DNA of 34,017 nt from Bacteroidales bacterium (GTDB taxonomy: Bacteria > Bacteroidota > Bacteroidia > Bacteroidales > 4484-276), in NCBI GenBank assembly GCA_035647615.1, contig DASRND010000028.1, forward strand, positions 1 to 34,017, in the 5' to 3' direction. The notes under the pieces were generated by a model. It did no database searches. It worked only from the letters and a program-made list of their open reading frames with translations, and had not been told where the DNA came from. Positions within the stretch are counted from its first letter, which is position 1; each line of letters begins with the position of its first letter. Positions 16,104 to 23,985 of the stretch are shown one piece after another. Position numbers and translations under genes: made by a program.

Positions 16104-16550
16104 TTACAAATTCCCAATTTTCAATTGTTTCCGAATAGATTTCAAGACTTTTTGCATCATTCCAGAGTCAAATGCTTCGACTAATCGGCCACTGCAAAAT
16201 CGGTCGTTCCTCACAATTGCAGTTATTATCTTACACTTGGTGGTAATATCAATGCTGTCATAATCAAAGTTTTCATCACTAACCATCTGGCGTCCTTCGT
16301 CCCATGCACCCCAATGAAAATCAATCATAATTGGTATAGAATAAACCACATCACGGAACTGATCGACTATCGGATGTTCTTCATAAGGATCCATAGAAAT
16401 TATTCCTTGTTCCAGAAGTTTCATCGTTTCTGTGTCATCACCGAATTTTTCAACCTTTTCAATCTTTGGTATTATTTCAAGCAGTGGAATCCAATCTTTT
16501 TTTGTAAAACCATTTATTATCCTAATGTAATCGTGCTCTTTTAATACCAT
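16104..16550 (-). CDS. DUF6508-like hypothetical protein
   Basis: Protein of 148 residues, not confidently recognised. The C-terminal part, ITAIVRNDRFCSGRLVEAFDSGMMQKVL, together with the central FHWGAWDEGRQ, recalls DUF6508, whose function is unknown. There is no signal peptide or membrane segment. The gene is visibly more AT-rich than its neighbours and stands between two conserved housekeeping genes with AT-rich gaps on each side, which suggests acquisition by transfer. The start ATG follows an A/T-rich leader; no promoter box is clear. Confidence 0.65.
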   Translation of the reverse strand: MVLKEHDYIRIINGFTKKDWIPLLEIIPKIEKVEKFGDDTETMKLLEQGIISMDPYEEHPIVDQFRDVVYSIPIMIDFHWGAWDEGRQMVSDENFDYDSIDITTKCKIITAIVRNDRFCSGRLVEAFDSGMMQKVLKSIRKQLKIGNL

Positions 16551-16664
16551 AGTAGTTTTTTTCAGTATGAACTAACAAATCCACAGCTTCAATCCTGCTG
16601 ATTATTTTTACATTTTTAGGCTTTGGTTCTGTTATTAAAAATGTTTTTTTAAAATAATCTCACA

Positions 16665-17522
16665 TTAGATTATATTCATCAAATATTCGCCGTAGCCGCT
16701 TTTCAGCAAAGGCTGGGCAATTTCTTTGAGCTGCGAGGCGTCTATAAATTTCATACGATAAGCTACCTCTTCGATGCAGCCAATCTTAAGGCCCTGGCGG
16801 TGTTCGATTACTTCGACGAACTGCGACGCTTGTAGCAGCGACTCGAAGGTTCCTGTGTCGAGCCAGGCGATGCCACGGCTCATGATGCCTACCTTGAGCT
16901 GGCCGCGTTCCAGATAGTGGCGGTTTACGTCGGTAATTTCGTATTCGCCGCGGGCGCTGGGTTTGATGTTACGCGCCACCTCTACCACCGAATTATCATA
17001 AAAATACAATCCCGGCACCGCATAATTCGATTTAGGTTGGGCAGGTTTTTCTTCGATGGAAATAGCTTTATTATGTTCGTCAAACGCCACCACGCCATAA
17101 CGCTGAGGGTCGGAAACGTGATAGGCAAACACGGTGCCTCCTGTGGGGTCGTTGTTGCTTTGCAGCAAAGTTTGCAAGCCTGATCCATAAAAGATGTTGT
17201 CGCCAAGGATGAGCGCCACTTTTTCGTTTCCAATAAAATCGGCGCCAAGCACAAAAGCCTGCGCCAGCCCGTTGGGAATTTCCTGAACCTTGTAGGAGAA
17301 CTGGCATCCGAGCTGTGAGCCGTCGCCGAGCAGCCGTTCGAAATTGGGCAAATCCTCTGGTGTAGAGATGATGAGCACCTCTTTGATGCCCGACATCATC
17401 AGCACCGAAAGCGGGTAGTAAATCATCGGTTTGTCGTAAATGGGCATCATCTGTTTGCTCATGGCAAGTGTGAGCGGATGCAAGCGTGTACCGGCGCCGC
17501 CGGCGAGGATGATTCCTTTCAT
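16665..17522 (-). CDS. rmlA: Glucose-1-phosphate thymidylyltransferase RmlA
   Basis: Enzyme of 285 residues that joins dTTP and glucose-1-phosphate to give dTDP-glucose, the first step to dTDP-rhamnose and related surface sugars. The nucleotide-binding signature [11 protein letters not shown] is at residues 8-18, followed by [17 protein letters not shown] and [10 protein letters not shown], all typical of RmlA. The length matches the family. The rmlB, rmlC and rmlD genes that usually accompany it are absent here; the neighbours are an AT-rich hypothetical gene and an RND-type transporter. It therefore probably works with partners encoded elsewhere. Confidence 0.94.
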   Translation of the reverse strand: MKGIILAGGAGTRLHPLTLAMSKQMMPIYDKPMIYYPLSVLMMSGIKEVLIISTPEDLPNFERLLGDGSQLGCQFSYKVQEIPNGLAQAFVLGADFIGNEKVALILGDNIFYGSGLQTLLQSNNDPTGGTVFAYHVSDPQRYGVVAFDEHNKAISIEEKPAQPKSNYAVPGLYFYDNSVVEVARNIKPSARGEYEITDVNRHYLERGQLKVGIMSRGIAWLDTGTFESLLQASQFVEVIEHRQGLKIGCIEEVAYRMKFIDASQLKEIAQPLLKSGYGEYLMNII

Positions 17523-17620
17523 ATCAATATGTTCTTATTTGGGCTATGAATAATTAACAATTCAAATGATCCTATTTCAACAATTCTTTTTGATTCCTGA
17601 TGGCATCGTTATCCAGTTTG

Positions 17621-20038
17621 TTAGTAGTCCTGCTGATCAAGAGGTGGACGCCATGTTTCTTTTTCTATTTCCAAATCATCAAGTTCTATGTCGAGCTCCT
17701 CATCAAATATCTCAAGCAACGGATCGGAGAAGCGGCGTGTGGTAATGCGTTTGTCGAGTGTGAGCAGCAGCGAAGGTAGCACAAAGAGATTCGAGAGTAA
17801 AGCAATAAGCAGCGTAAAAGCGATGAGATAGCCCAGCGCCTCGGTGCCGCCAAAGCTCGAAAGTGTAAAGATGATAAAACCAAAGAAAAGCACCACTGAC
17901 GAATAGATCATGCTGAAACCTGTTTCGCGCAAAGCACGGATCACCGAAATCCTGATGTTCCACTCGTTTAGCCGCAGTTGCAGCCTGTAGCGCGAAAGGA
18001 AGTGGATGGCGTTATCCACCGAAATACCCAGAGCAATCGAAAAGATAAGAATGGTTGACGGCTTTACGCTGATGGCGAAAAAGCCCATCATGGCAGCTGT
18101 CATAATTTGCGGCATCAGGTTGGGCGCCATCGAGATGAGTACCATTCGTGGCGACGAAAAAAGCATTCCCATCAGGATGGCAATAATTACCAGCGCCAGC
18201 AGCAAACTCTGCATCAGGTTTTTCACCAGATAGTCTGTTCCTTTAAGGTACACTACACTGGTGCCGGTGATGGTTACCTGATAATCGGCGGGTGGGAAAA
18301 TCGAATCAATTTTTGGAGTCAAATCGTCTTGGATGCGCTGTATCTCATTAGTGCCGATATTGGCCATTTGCACAGAGATACGCGTTTTTTGCATGGTGCT
18401 GTCCACTAAGGTGTTGATGATGCTGCGTTTGTTGCCTTCGAGTTGTGGCACATAACGCATGATAAAATTTTTCTCCTGGTTGTTGGGCAGCGAGTACATT
18501 GCCGGGTTGCCTCCATAAAAAGCCTGTTTTGCGAATTTCACTATTTCGGCAATCGAAAGCGGTCTGCTAAGCTCAGGATATGTGGCCAGCAAAACCTGCA
18601 GTTCTTCTATTTTGCTTATTGTAGCTAGTCGCAGCACACCTTTGGGTTTTTGTGTGTCGATGGTAATCTCCAGCGGCATCACACCTTTTATGTTTCTCTC
18701 AAAAAATTCCAGGTCGCGGTACAACTGGTCGCGGCGCGGAATGTCGTCGACGATGCGTCCGGTAGTCTTCAGCAGCGAAATCCCATAAAAACTTGTGAGC
18801 AGCAGCACGCCGGTTACAACGTAAATTGCAGTGCGATGCCCCTCCACAATTCTTACTACTCCATTTACCAGCGTGGTTACCACGCCTTTGTTGAGATGCT
18901 TTGTGTCGCTACTTTTGGGTGGACTAAGAAAGCTGAAAAATATCGGTATTAAAAAGAGGGTAAGTAAATAGGCCACCATGATGCTGATGGAAGCTACAAT
19001 TCCAAATTCGACGAGTGCCTCGTTTCCGGTGACGATAAAAGCTGCAAAACCTGCGGCAGTTGTCATATTGGTAAGCAGGTTGGCGTTACCAATAAACATT
19101 ACAACACGGGTTAGCGCCTTTATCTTATTGCCGTGCCGGATGATTTCGGCGTGGTATTTATTAAGTAAAAAGATACTGTTTTCCACCACGATAACGATGA
19201 GCAATGGCGGCAGAATACCGGTGAGAATTGTAATCTTGTAATCGAAAAGTACCAATACACCAAGTACCCAGGCTAAGGCAAATAAAACAATGAGCATAGT
19301 TGCCAGGACGATTTTCCAGTTGCGGAAAAATATTAACAAAAGCGTGCTGGCAATCACGAGTGCGAGGATGACGAAAAGCCGCAGCTCATTTTCAATCTTA
19401 TTGGCGGTAATGGTGCGGATGAAAGGCAGCCCGGAATAATGAACCGTTACGCCAAACTTTTCCGCGAAAGCGTTGCCGGTATCCCTTATTTTATAAATCA
19501 GGCCTACGCGTTCTTTGGTGTTGAGCACATCTTTGTCGAGCGTGACGGCCATCATGGTAAAATGATTTTCGGAATTGTAGAGCAGCCCGTCGTAAAAAGG
19601 CAGCGACATTACCACCTGCAGGGTGCTGTCGAGTTCGTGCTGCGATTGTGGTTTTTGCTTAAAAACCTGAAGGAAGTCGAATTTCTTAAGTGAATCGTTT
19701 TTTTGCAGATAATACAGTTGGCTGATGGACAAAACTCCTTCCACCCCTTCGATGGCCTGGATGCTGTTGGTGAGATCGTACCAGGCGTTAAATTCGTCGA
19801 GCTCAAAAAGGTTGGTGTCTTGCACGCCAATAAAGAGCACGCTTCCGTCCTGGCCAAAGGTTTCTTTAAATTCCTCGTAAAGGATGCTGGTGCTGTCGGA
19901 AGGTGGCAGCATCTGCGTCATTTCGTACGACATGGTAACGTGCCGCGCCTGAAAGGCCATGAAAGCTGTGAGTATTAAAATAATGGAGAGATTCCAATAT
20001 CGTCGTCGCAGAATGAGTCGGGCAAGATATGTCCACAT
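17621..20038 (-). CDS. RND superfamily (MMPL/HpnN-like) transporter
   Basis: Integral membrane protein of 805 residues with the RND layout repeated twice: one membrane helix, a large periplasmic domain, then a cluster of about five helices. The first cluster holds GILPPLLIVIVVENSIFLLNKYH, and the second ALGISVDNAIHFLSRYR with the charged residue expected for proton coupling. It resembles the MMPL group (lipid or hopanoid exporters) more than drug pumps; it is too short for AcrB and no membrane fusion protein or outer-membrane partner is nearby. The substrate is unknown. It is transcribed away from the lipoprotein gene at 20141, with a 102-base shared upstream region. Confidence 0.88.
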   Translation of the reverse strand: MWTYLARLILRRRYWNLSIILILTAFMAFQARHVTMSYEMTQMLPPSDSTSILYEEFKETFGQDGSVLFIGVQDTNLFELDEFNAWYDLTNSIQAIEGVEGVLSISQLYYLQKNDSLKKFDFLQVFKQKPQSQHELDSTLQVVMSLPFYDGLLYNSENHFTMMAVTLDKDVLNTKERVGLIYKIRDTGNAFAEKFGVTVHYSGLPFIRTITANKIENELRLFVILALVIASTLLLIFFRNWKIVLATMLIVLFALAWVLGVLVLFDYKITILTGILPPLLIVIVVENSIFLLNKYHAEIIRHGNKIKALTRVVMFIGNANLLTNMTTAAGFAAFIVTGNEALVEFGIVASISIMVAYLLTLFLIPIFFSFLSPPKSSDTKHLNKGVVTTLVNGVVRIVEGHRTAIYVVTGVLLLTSFYGISLLKTTGRIVDDIPRRDQLYRDLEFFERNIKGVMPLEITIDTQKPKGVLRLATISKIEELQVLLATYPELSRPLSIAEIVKFAKQAFYGGNPAMYSLPNNQEKNFIMRYVPQLEGNKRSIINTLVDSTMQKTRISVQMANIGTNEIQRIQDDLTPKIDSIFPPADYQVTITGTSVVYLKGTDYLVKNLMQSLLLALVIIAILMGMLFSSPRMVLISMAPNLMPQIMTAAMMGFFAISVKPSTILIFSIALGISVDNAIHFLSRYRLQLRLNEWNIRISVIRALRETGFSMIYSSVVLFFGFIIFTLSSFGGTEALGYLIAFTLLIALLSNLFVLPSLLLTLDKRITTRRFSDPLLEIFDEELDIELDDLEIEKETWRPPLDQQDY

Positions 20039-20042
20039 GTGG

Positions 20043-20073
20043 TTTGTCGTTTGGTACTAAAATTGTAACTTTC
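20043..20073 (+). promoter_or_regulatory. Promoter of the lipoprotein gene at 20141
   Basis: TTTG at 20043-20046, a 19-base spacer and TAACTTTC at 20066-20073 match the Bacteroidota promoter except for the last base of the -7 box. The start codon is 67 bases downstream. Confidence 0.5.
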
Positions 20074-20140
20074 AAGCTTTTCACACGAAAAAGATTCCGA
20101 AAATATAATTTATCTGCCGAATAGAAAAAATTGTTTAATA

Positions 20141-21370
20141 ATGAAAAACACTTTACACCCCCAATCGCCTGCCTGGCAACGATTTCCAATAATATTTATT
20201 TTTATTCTGATCCTGGCCGGATGCAGTTCCCCTAAGCAGCTTGCAGAGCAACAGCGATACGACGATGCCATTGATGTGCTATTGAAAAAGATACAAAAAA
20301 GCTATTCACCAAAGACAATCGCCGGACTTGGTGATATTTACCACCAGGCCAATACCGCCGACAGCGCTACAATTATTAATTTATTAAATTCAGGAGCACC
20401 GGATATCTGGTTTCCTGTTTACACAGCTTATCAACGCCTCGACACCCGCCAGCAAAAAATTGCTGCTTTGCCCAAGGCAGTGCATCAGCAAATTGGTTTT
20501 CAGTCATTTGATTACTCTGCCTATCTTTTTCAGACGCGTCAGAAAGCGTGTTTGTATGAATATACTCTGGCTGAGCGCCACCTGTTGAACGACAAGCGCA
20601 TTGATGCGATGCGTAGCCTCGAAATTGTAAACTCTCTCGATAGCAACTATCGCCGTACTGCCCATCTTCTCGACAGCCTTCATCGCACCGCGCCGGCTCC
20701 TCTTTATTATCAGATTGAGCTCGATTATTCTTATTCGTTACCTCCCGGCATGGCAGAGTTTATCACCGAAAGTGATCTTGCCGCTTACAGCACAAGCAAT
20801 GTTTTTTTTGTAAATAAAAAGCCTGATCCTTATCGGTTGTATGCCGAAATTCGGATTACTGATGTGAAAATAGCTCTCGATAAAACCGGTGAACTTGCGT
20901 ATGCAGAATCCGTTAAGATCCAGGATGGGTTGGCATACAGGCTCGACGAGCAAGGAGATTTTCTTCGCGACAGCCTCGGACTAAAATTAGAAATTCCAAA
21001 ATTTAAAACTTTGGCTTGTTACGTTAGCGAATATCTACAGGAAAAGTCGATTCAGCTTTTTGGCGACGTGTTGCTGGTGTCGGTGCCGGATGGAAAAATC
21101 CTGCTTCGAAAACCTGTGCAGGGTGTATCAAATTTTACGCATCGCTATGCCCGTTTCAAAGGCGATCTTGACGCACTTAGCCCGGAATCAGCCGCTCTGA
21201 TTGGATCGCGCAAGCAGGAGTTTCCCTCCGATGGTGCCATGATTCAGCACGCTACCGAAAATCTTTTCAAAGAAGCCTCTGCCATACTTTCGCAAGCGTT
21301 GGGAAATGTGGAGGGCAAAATAGTGCCTGTTCATAAAGCAGATGACGCTCTGATAAAAAGCCCTAAATGA
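20141..21370 (+). CDS. Lipoprotein of unknown function
   Basis: Protein of 409 residues with a lipoprotein signal ending LILAGC, lipidated Cys28 and then SSPKQ. The mature part starts with a helical, TPR-like region (QQRYDDAIDVLLKKIQKSY, repeated helices to about residue 180), followed by a mixed alpha/beta region with no family recognised. The lack of Asp at +2 after the cysteine does not argue for inner-membrane retention. It is divergent from the RND transporter gene, so a partnership in lipid or envelope transport is possible but only a guess. Confidence 0.82.
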   Translation: MKNTLHPQSPAWQRFPIIFIFILILAGCSSPKQLAEQQRYDDAIDVLLKKIQKSYSPKTIAGLGDIYHQANTADSATIINLLNSGAPDIWFPVYTAYQRLDTRQQKIAALPKAVHQQIGFQSFDYSAYLFQTRQKACLYEYTLAERHLLNDKRIDAMRSLEIVNSLDSNYRRTAHLLDSLHRTAPAPLYYQIELDYSYSLPPGMAEFITESDLAAYSTSNVFFVNKKPDPYRLYAEIRITDVKIALDKTGELAYAESVKIQDGLAYRLDEQGDFLRDSLGLKLEIPKFKTLACYVSEYLQEKSIQLFGDVLLVSVPDGKILLRKPVQGVSNFTHRYARFKGDLDALSPESAALIGSRKQEFPSDGAMIQHATENLFKEASAILSQALGNVEGKIVPVHKADDALIKSPK

Positions 21371-21421
21371 TAAAGTTGCCGGGTTTGGAATTAATAGATG
21401 TTCCTTTTGCCTGATTTCTTT

Positions 21422-21429
21422 TACTTTCG
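21422..21429 (+). promoter_or_regulatory. Weak -7 box upstream of the hydroxyacid dehydrogenase
   Basis: TACTTTCG matches TAnnTTTG at seven of eight positions and ends 18 bases before the ATG at 21448. There is no clear -33 box. Confidence 0.3.
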
Positions 21430-21447
21430 TCAAAATTCCATTTTTCT

Positions 21448-22407
21448 ATGACATCACGAAAAGTACTTTTTATTGATACGGCGCATCCTGTGCTCACCGA
21501 AGAGCTTACGCAGATGGGTTACCAATGCGATTATTTCGACAAATATTCACACGACGATTACCTGCGCATTGTTGATCAATATTTTGGAATCATCATCCGT
21601 GGAAAGATAAAGCTGGATGTGGAGATGCTCAAGGCGGCGCGGCAGCTTAAATTTATCGGCAGGGTAGGAGCGGGGATGGAAAATATAGATGTTGCTTACG
21701 CCGAATCCATTGGTATCGCCTGCCTCAATGCGCCCGAAGGCAACCGCGATGCGGTAGGCGAACATGCTGTGGGGATGCTGCTGATGCTGATGAACCGGCT
21801 GCGCATTGCCGATCGCGAGGTGCGGCAGGGAATCTGGCTGCGCGAAGAAAACCGCGGTATAGAGATAAAAGACAAAACGGTGGCCATCATTGGCTATGGA
21901 AATATGGGCGGCGCTTTTGCACGGGTGCTCAAGGGTTTTGGTGCTAATGTAATTGCCTACGACAAATATAAATCCGACTACTCCGACGACTTCGTTCGCG
22001 AAAGCGATATGCAAACTATCTTTGATGATGCCGACATCGTGAGCCTGCATCTGCCGCTGACATCCGAAACAACCTTTTTGGTGGACGAGGATTATCTGAA
22101 AAAGTTCCGGAAGAATATTTATCTGATCAATACTGCCCGCGGGCGAAATGTAAAGACTGCCGATCTGGTTAAGCAGATGAAAGCCGGAAAAGTGCTTGGC
22201 GCTGCACTCGATGTGCTCGAATACGAAAAGCTATCCTTTGAGGCGCTCGATCAGCAGAGTCTTCCCGAAGATTTTACCTGGCTGATCCGTTCCGACCGGG
22301 TGGTGCTATCGCCGCACATTGCCGGCTGGACCCACGAATCCAATTACAAACTGGCCAAAACGATTGTGGATAAAGTAAGCCGGTTGTTTGGGGAAAAAGC
22401 TGAGTGA
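21448..22407 (+). CDS. D-isomer-specific 2-hydroxyacid dehydrogenase (SerA-like)
   Basis: NAD-dependent dehydrogenase of 319 residues. The Rossmann motif GYGNMG is at residues 149-154. The catalytic set is Arg231 in NTARGR, a glutamate in DVLEYE (258/260) and His290 in SPHIAGWT. The RVGAGMENID stretch (72-81) is typical of phosphoglycerate dehydrogenase-like enzymes. No C-terminal ACT domain is present, so if it is SerA it is the short, non-feedback-regulated type. serC is not adjacent, which leaves the substrate open. The family is certain. Confidence 0.9.
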   Translation: MTSRKVLFIDTAHPVLTEELTQMGYQCDYFDKYSHDDYLRIVDQYFGIIIRGKIKLDVEMLKAARQLKFIGRVGAGMENIDVAYAESIGIACLNAPEGNRDAVGEHAVGMLLMLMNRLRIADREVRQGIWLREENRGIEIKDKTVAIIGYGNMGGAFARVLKGFGANVIAYDKYKSDYSDDFVRESDMQTIFDDADIVSLHLPLTSETTFLVDEDYLKKFRKNIYLINTARGRNVKTADLVKQMKAGKVLGAALDVLEYEKLSFEALDQQSLPEDFTWLIRSDRVVLSPHIAGWTHESNYKLAKTIVDKVSRLFGEKAE

Positions 22408-22498
22408 CCTTCAACTATTTCTATCAAATCCAAAATTGCTTTGCATTTTACTAACCCTGCGCTTTAGCGCGGGGGTCAGGTATTCCTGCCAGAAATGC

Positions 22499-22550
22499 GC
22501 GGGCTTTAGCCCACACTTCTTTCCATCTATTTTTTTTGGCGAAAGCCCGC
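22499..22550 (+). repeat. GC-rich inverted repeat after the dehydrogenase gene
   Basis: Arms GCGGGCTTTAGC (22499-22510) and GCGAAAGCCCGC (22539-22550) pair at 11 of 12 positions around a T-rich 28-base loop. A related GCGCTTTAGCGCGGG lies just upstream near 22459-22473. Placed between convergent genes, it could act as a two-way terminator or be an interspersed repeat. Confidence 0.6.
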
Positions 22551-22562
22551 TGTATTTTATGC

Positions 22563-22623
22563 CGACTGAAGGCTGTGGACTTAGAACTGCCGGCTGAATA
22601 CTGAAAGACTGAGGGCTGGTGAG
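22563..22623 (+). repeat. Degenerate heptad-period repeat H3
   Basis: About eight seven-base steps built on xCTG can be read from 22564 (ACTGAAG, GCTGTGG, ACTTAGA, ACTGCCG, GCTGAAT, ACTGAAA, then GACTGAG and GGCTGGT with a one-base slip). It is less regular than H1 and H2 and abuts the 3' end of the phosphofructokinase gene. Confidence 0.5.
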
Positions 22624-22625
22624 CT

Positions 22626-23861
22626 TTAGTCGATCTTGATCTTTTCCCAGTTCAGAATTTTATAAAAGTCATATTCCTCCGGATTTTCAAGAATTTTGGA
22701 GGCCTGAGGGTAGTCTTCCTCGGTGAGGTATTGTTGATTGAAGCTATAGACAATCTGTGCTTTTTGCGAATTAATGTTGACCAGACGTGGGCGCACTTTG
22801 CCATTTTCATCCGCTACATCTTTGAGGTAGAGTGGTAAGATGTCACCTTTAGGATCCACGGTCACCATGCAGCCGGTAGCGCCCTGGTCGAAGAGTTTTT
22901 TGACGCCCATGCCCAGCAGTGCGCATAATACCAGGTCGTAACCTCCCGGAGGCACGCAGCGCAGCTCATAACCAACCTCCACAGGGCGGCTTTTTATCTT
23001 CACTCCAAGACGTTTTAACTCGTGCTGTGCCAGGATGTTGAAGATGTGGGCTTTGCTTACGTTGCCCAGCTCAGGATGGCCGTGCTCGTCGTAAGTAAAG
23101 TTGATTCCGGTAGTTTCGATTTCGGCATCAGACATAAAATGAAAAACGCCTTCGCTGATCATCACCGCGCCGTAGGAGATTCCCAGGATTTTGCGTTTGA
23201 CCATTGACGAGATAATCAGTTTTACGATTTTGCGGATGGTGATATCGGTTTTGTTGAACATCTCGGGGATGATGATCATGGGATAATGGCAGGCTGCGCC
23301 GATGCCGAAAGCCAGATGCCCCGCTTCGCGCCCCATGGCCACCACGATAAACCAGTTGCCGCTGGTGCGGGCGTCTTCGTAAACCGTTTGTGCTATGCGC
23401 ACTCCTTCCTGCTTGGCCGATTCGTAGCCAAAGGTCGGCGAGCCTTCGGGCAGTGGCAGGTCGTTGTCGATGGTTTTAGGAACATGAATGTTCTGGATAT
23501 TGATGTTATTGGCCTCCAGGAATTTTGAGATGCGATTGGCTGTTGATGCAGTGTCGTCGCCGCCAATGGTTACAAGAAGTTTGACGTTGTTTTTGGCAAA
23601 AAAATCGGTTCTAAACTCGCTGTCTTTGGGTTTGTTGCGACTCATCACCAAAGCCGATCCGCCCATCTTATGAATTTGGTCGGCTTTATCAAAGTTGATG
23701 TCTTCCATTATTGGATTGTCGGAAAAGAGACTTTTGAAGCCTTCGTGCAGCCCGATAACACGGTAGCCGCTTTGTAGAAATACTTTGGCGATGGTGCTGA
23801 TGACGGTGTTGATGCCAGGTGCCGGACCGCCGCCAGCAAGGATTGCTATTGCTTTTTTCAT
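22626..23861 (-). CDS. 6-phosphofructokinase, pyrophosphate-dependent type
   Basis: Glycolytic enzyme of 411 residues that phosphorylates fructose 6-phosphate. Two signatures mark the phosphate donor: GGDDT at residues 100-104 (ATP enzymes have GGDGS) and PKTIDND at 128-134 (ATP enzymes usually have PGTIDND). Both are the forms known from PPi-dependent enzymes, so the reaction is probably reversible and uses pyrophosphate. Substrate-binding MGREAGHLA and a late PPGGYD are also present. The N-terminal ILAGGGPAPGIN replaces the usual GGDAPG. It lies downstream of the iron-sulfur oxidoreductase gene on the same strand, separated by heptad repeats. Confidence 0.9.
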   Translation of the reverse strand: MKKAIAILAGGGPAPGINTVISTIAKVFLQSGYRVIGLHEGFKSLFSDNPIMEDINFDKADQIHKMGGSALVMSRNKPKDSEFRTDFFAKNNVKLLVTIGGDDTASTANRISKFLEANNINIQNIHVPKTIDNDLPLPEGSPTFGYESAKQEGVRIAQTVYEDARTSGNWFIVVAMGREAGHLAFGIGAACHYPMIIIPEMFNKTDITIRKIVKLIISSMVKRKILGISYGAVMISEGVFHFMSDAEIETTGINFTYDEHGHPELGNVSKAHIFNILAQHELKRLGVKIKSRPVEVGYELRCVPPGGYDLVLCALLGMGVKKLFDQGATGCMVTVDPKGDILPLYLKDVADENGKVRPRLVNINSQKAQIVYSFNQQYLTEEDYPQASKILENPEEYDFYKILNWEKIKID

Positions 23862-23900
23862 CTTTCGCTTATTGGTTATTTTTTTTAATATTACAGATTC

Positions 23901-23971
23901 TTAATATGTTAATTGTTAATCGTTAATTGTTAATCGTCCTTCGCAACTCGCAACCCGCAACCCGCAACCCG
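23901..23971 (+). repeat. Heptad-period intergenic repeat H4 (two adjoining families)
   Basis: Two exact 14-base units TTAATTGTTAATCG (23909-23922 and 23923-23936) are followed by four seven-base units CAACTCG, CAACCCG, CAACCCG, CAACCCG (23944-23971). Two unrelated sequences sharing a seven-base period therefore lie side by side between phosphofructokinase and the iron-sulfur oxidoreductase. Confidence 0.85.
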
Positions 23972-23985
23972 GCTTTCGTCCTTGT

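Noticed and set aside
16665-17522. Surface polysaccharide locus around rmlA
   Set aside because: No glycosyltransferase, rmlB, rmlC, rmlD or flippase gene is adjacent.
22388-22597. 69-codon frame after the dehydrogenase gene
   Set aside because: It overlaps the gene end and runs through the inverted repeat and heptad region.
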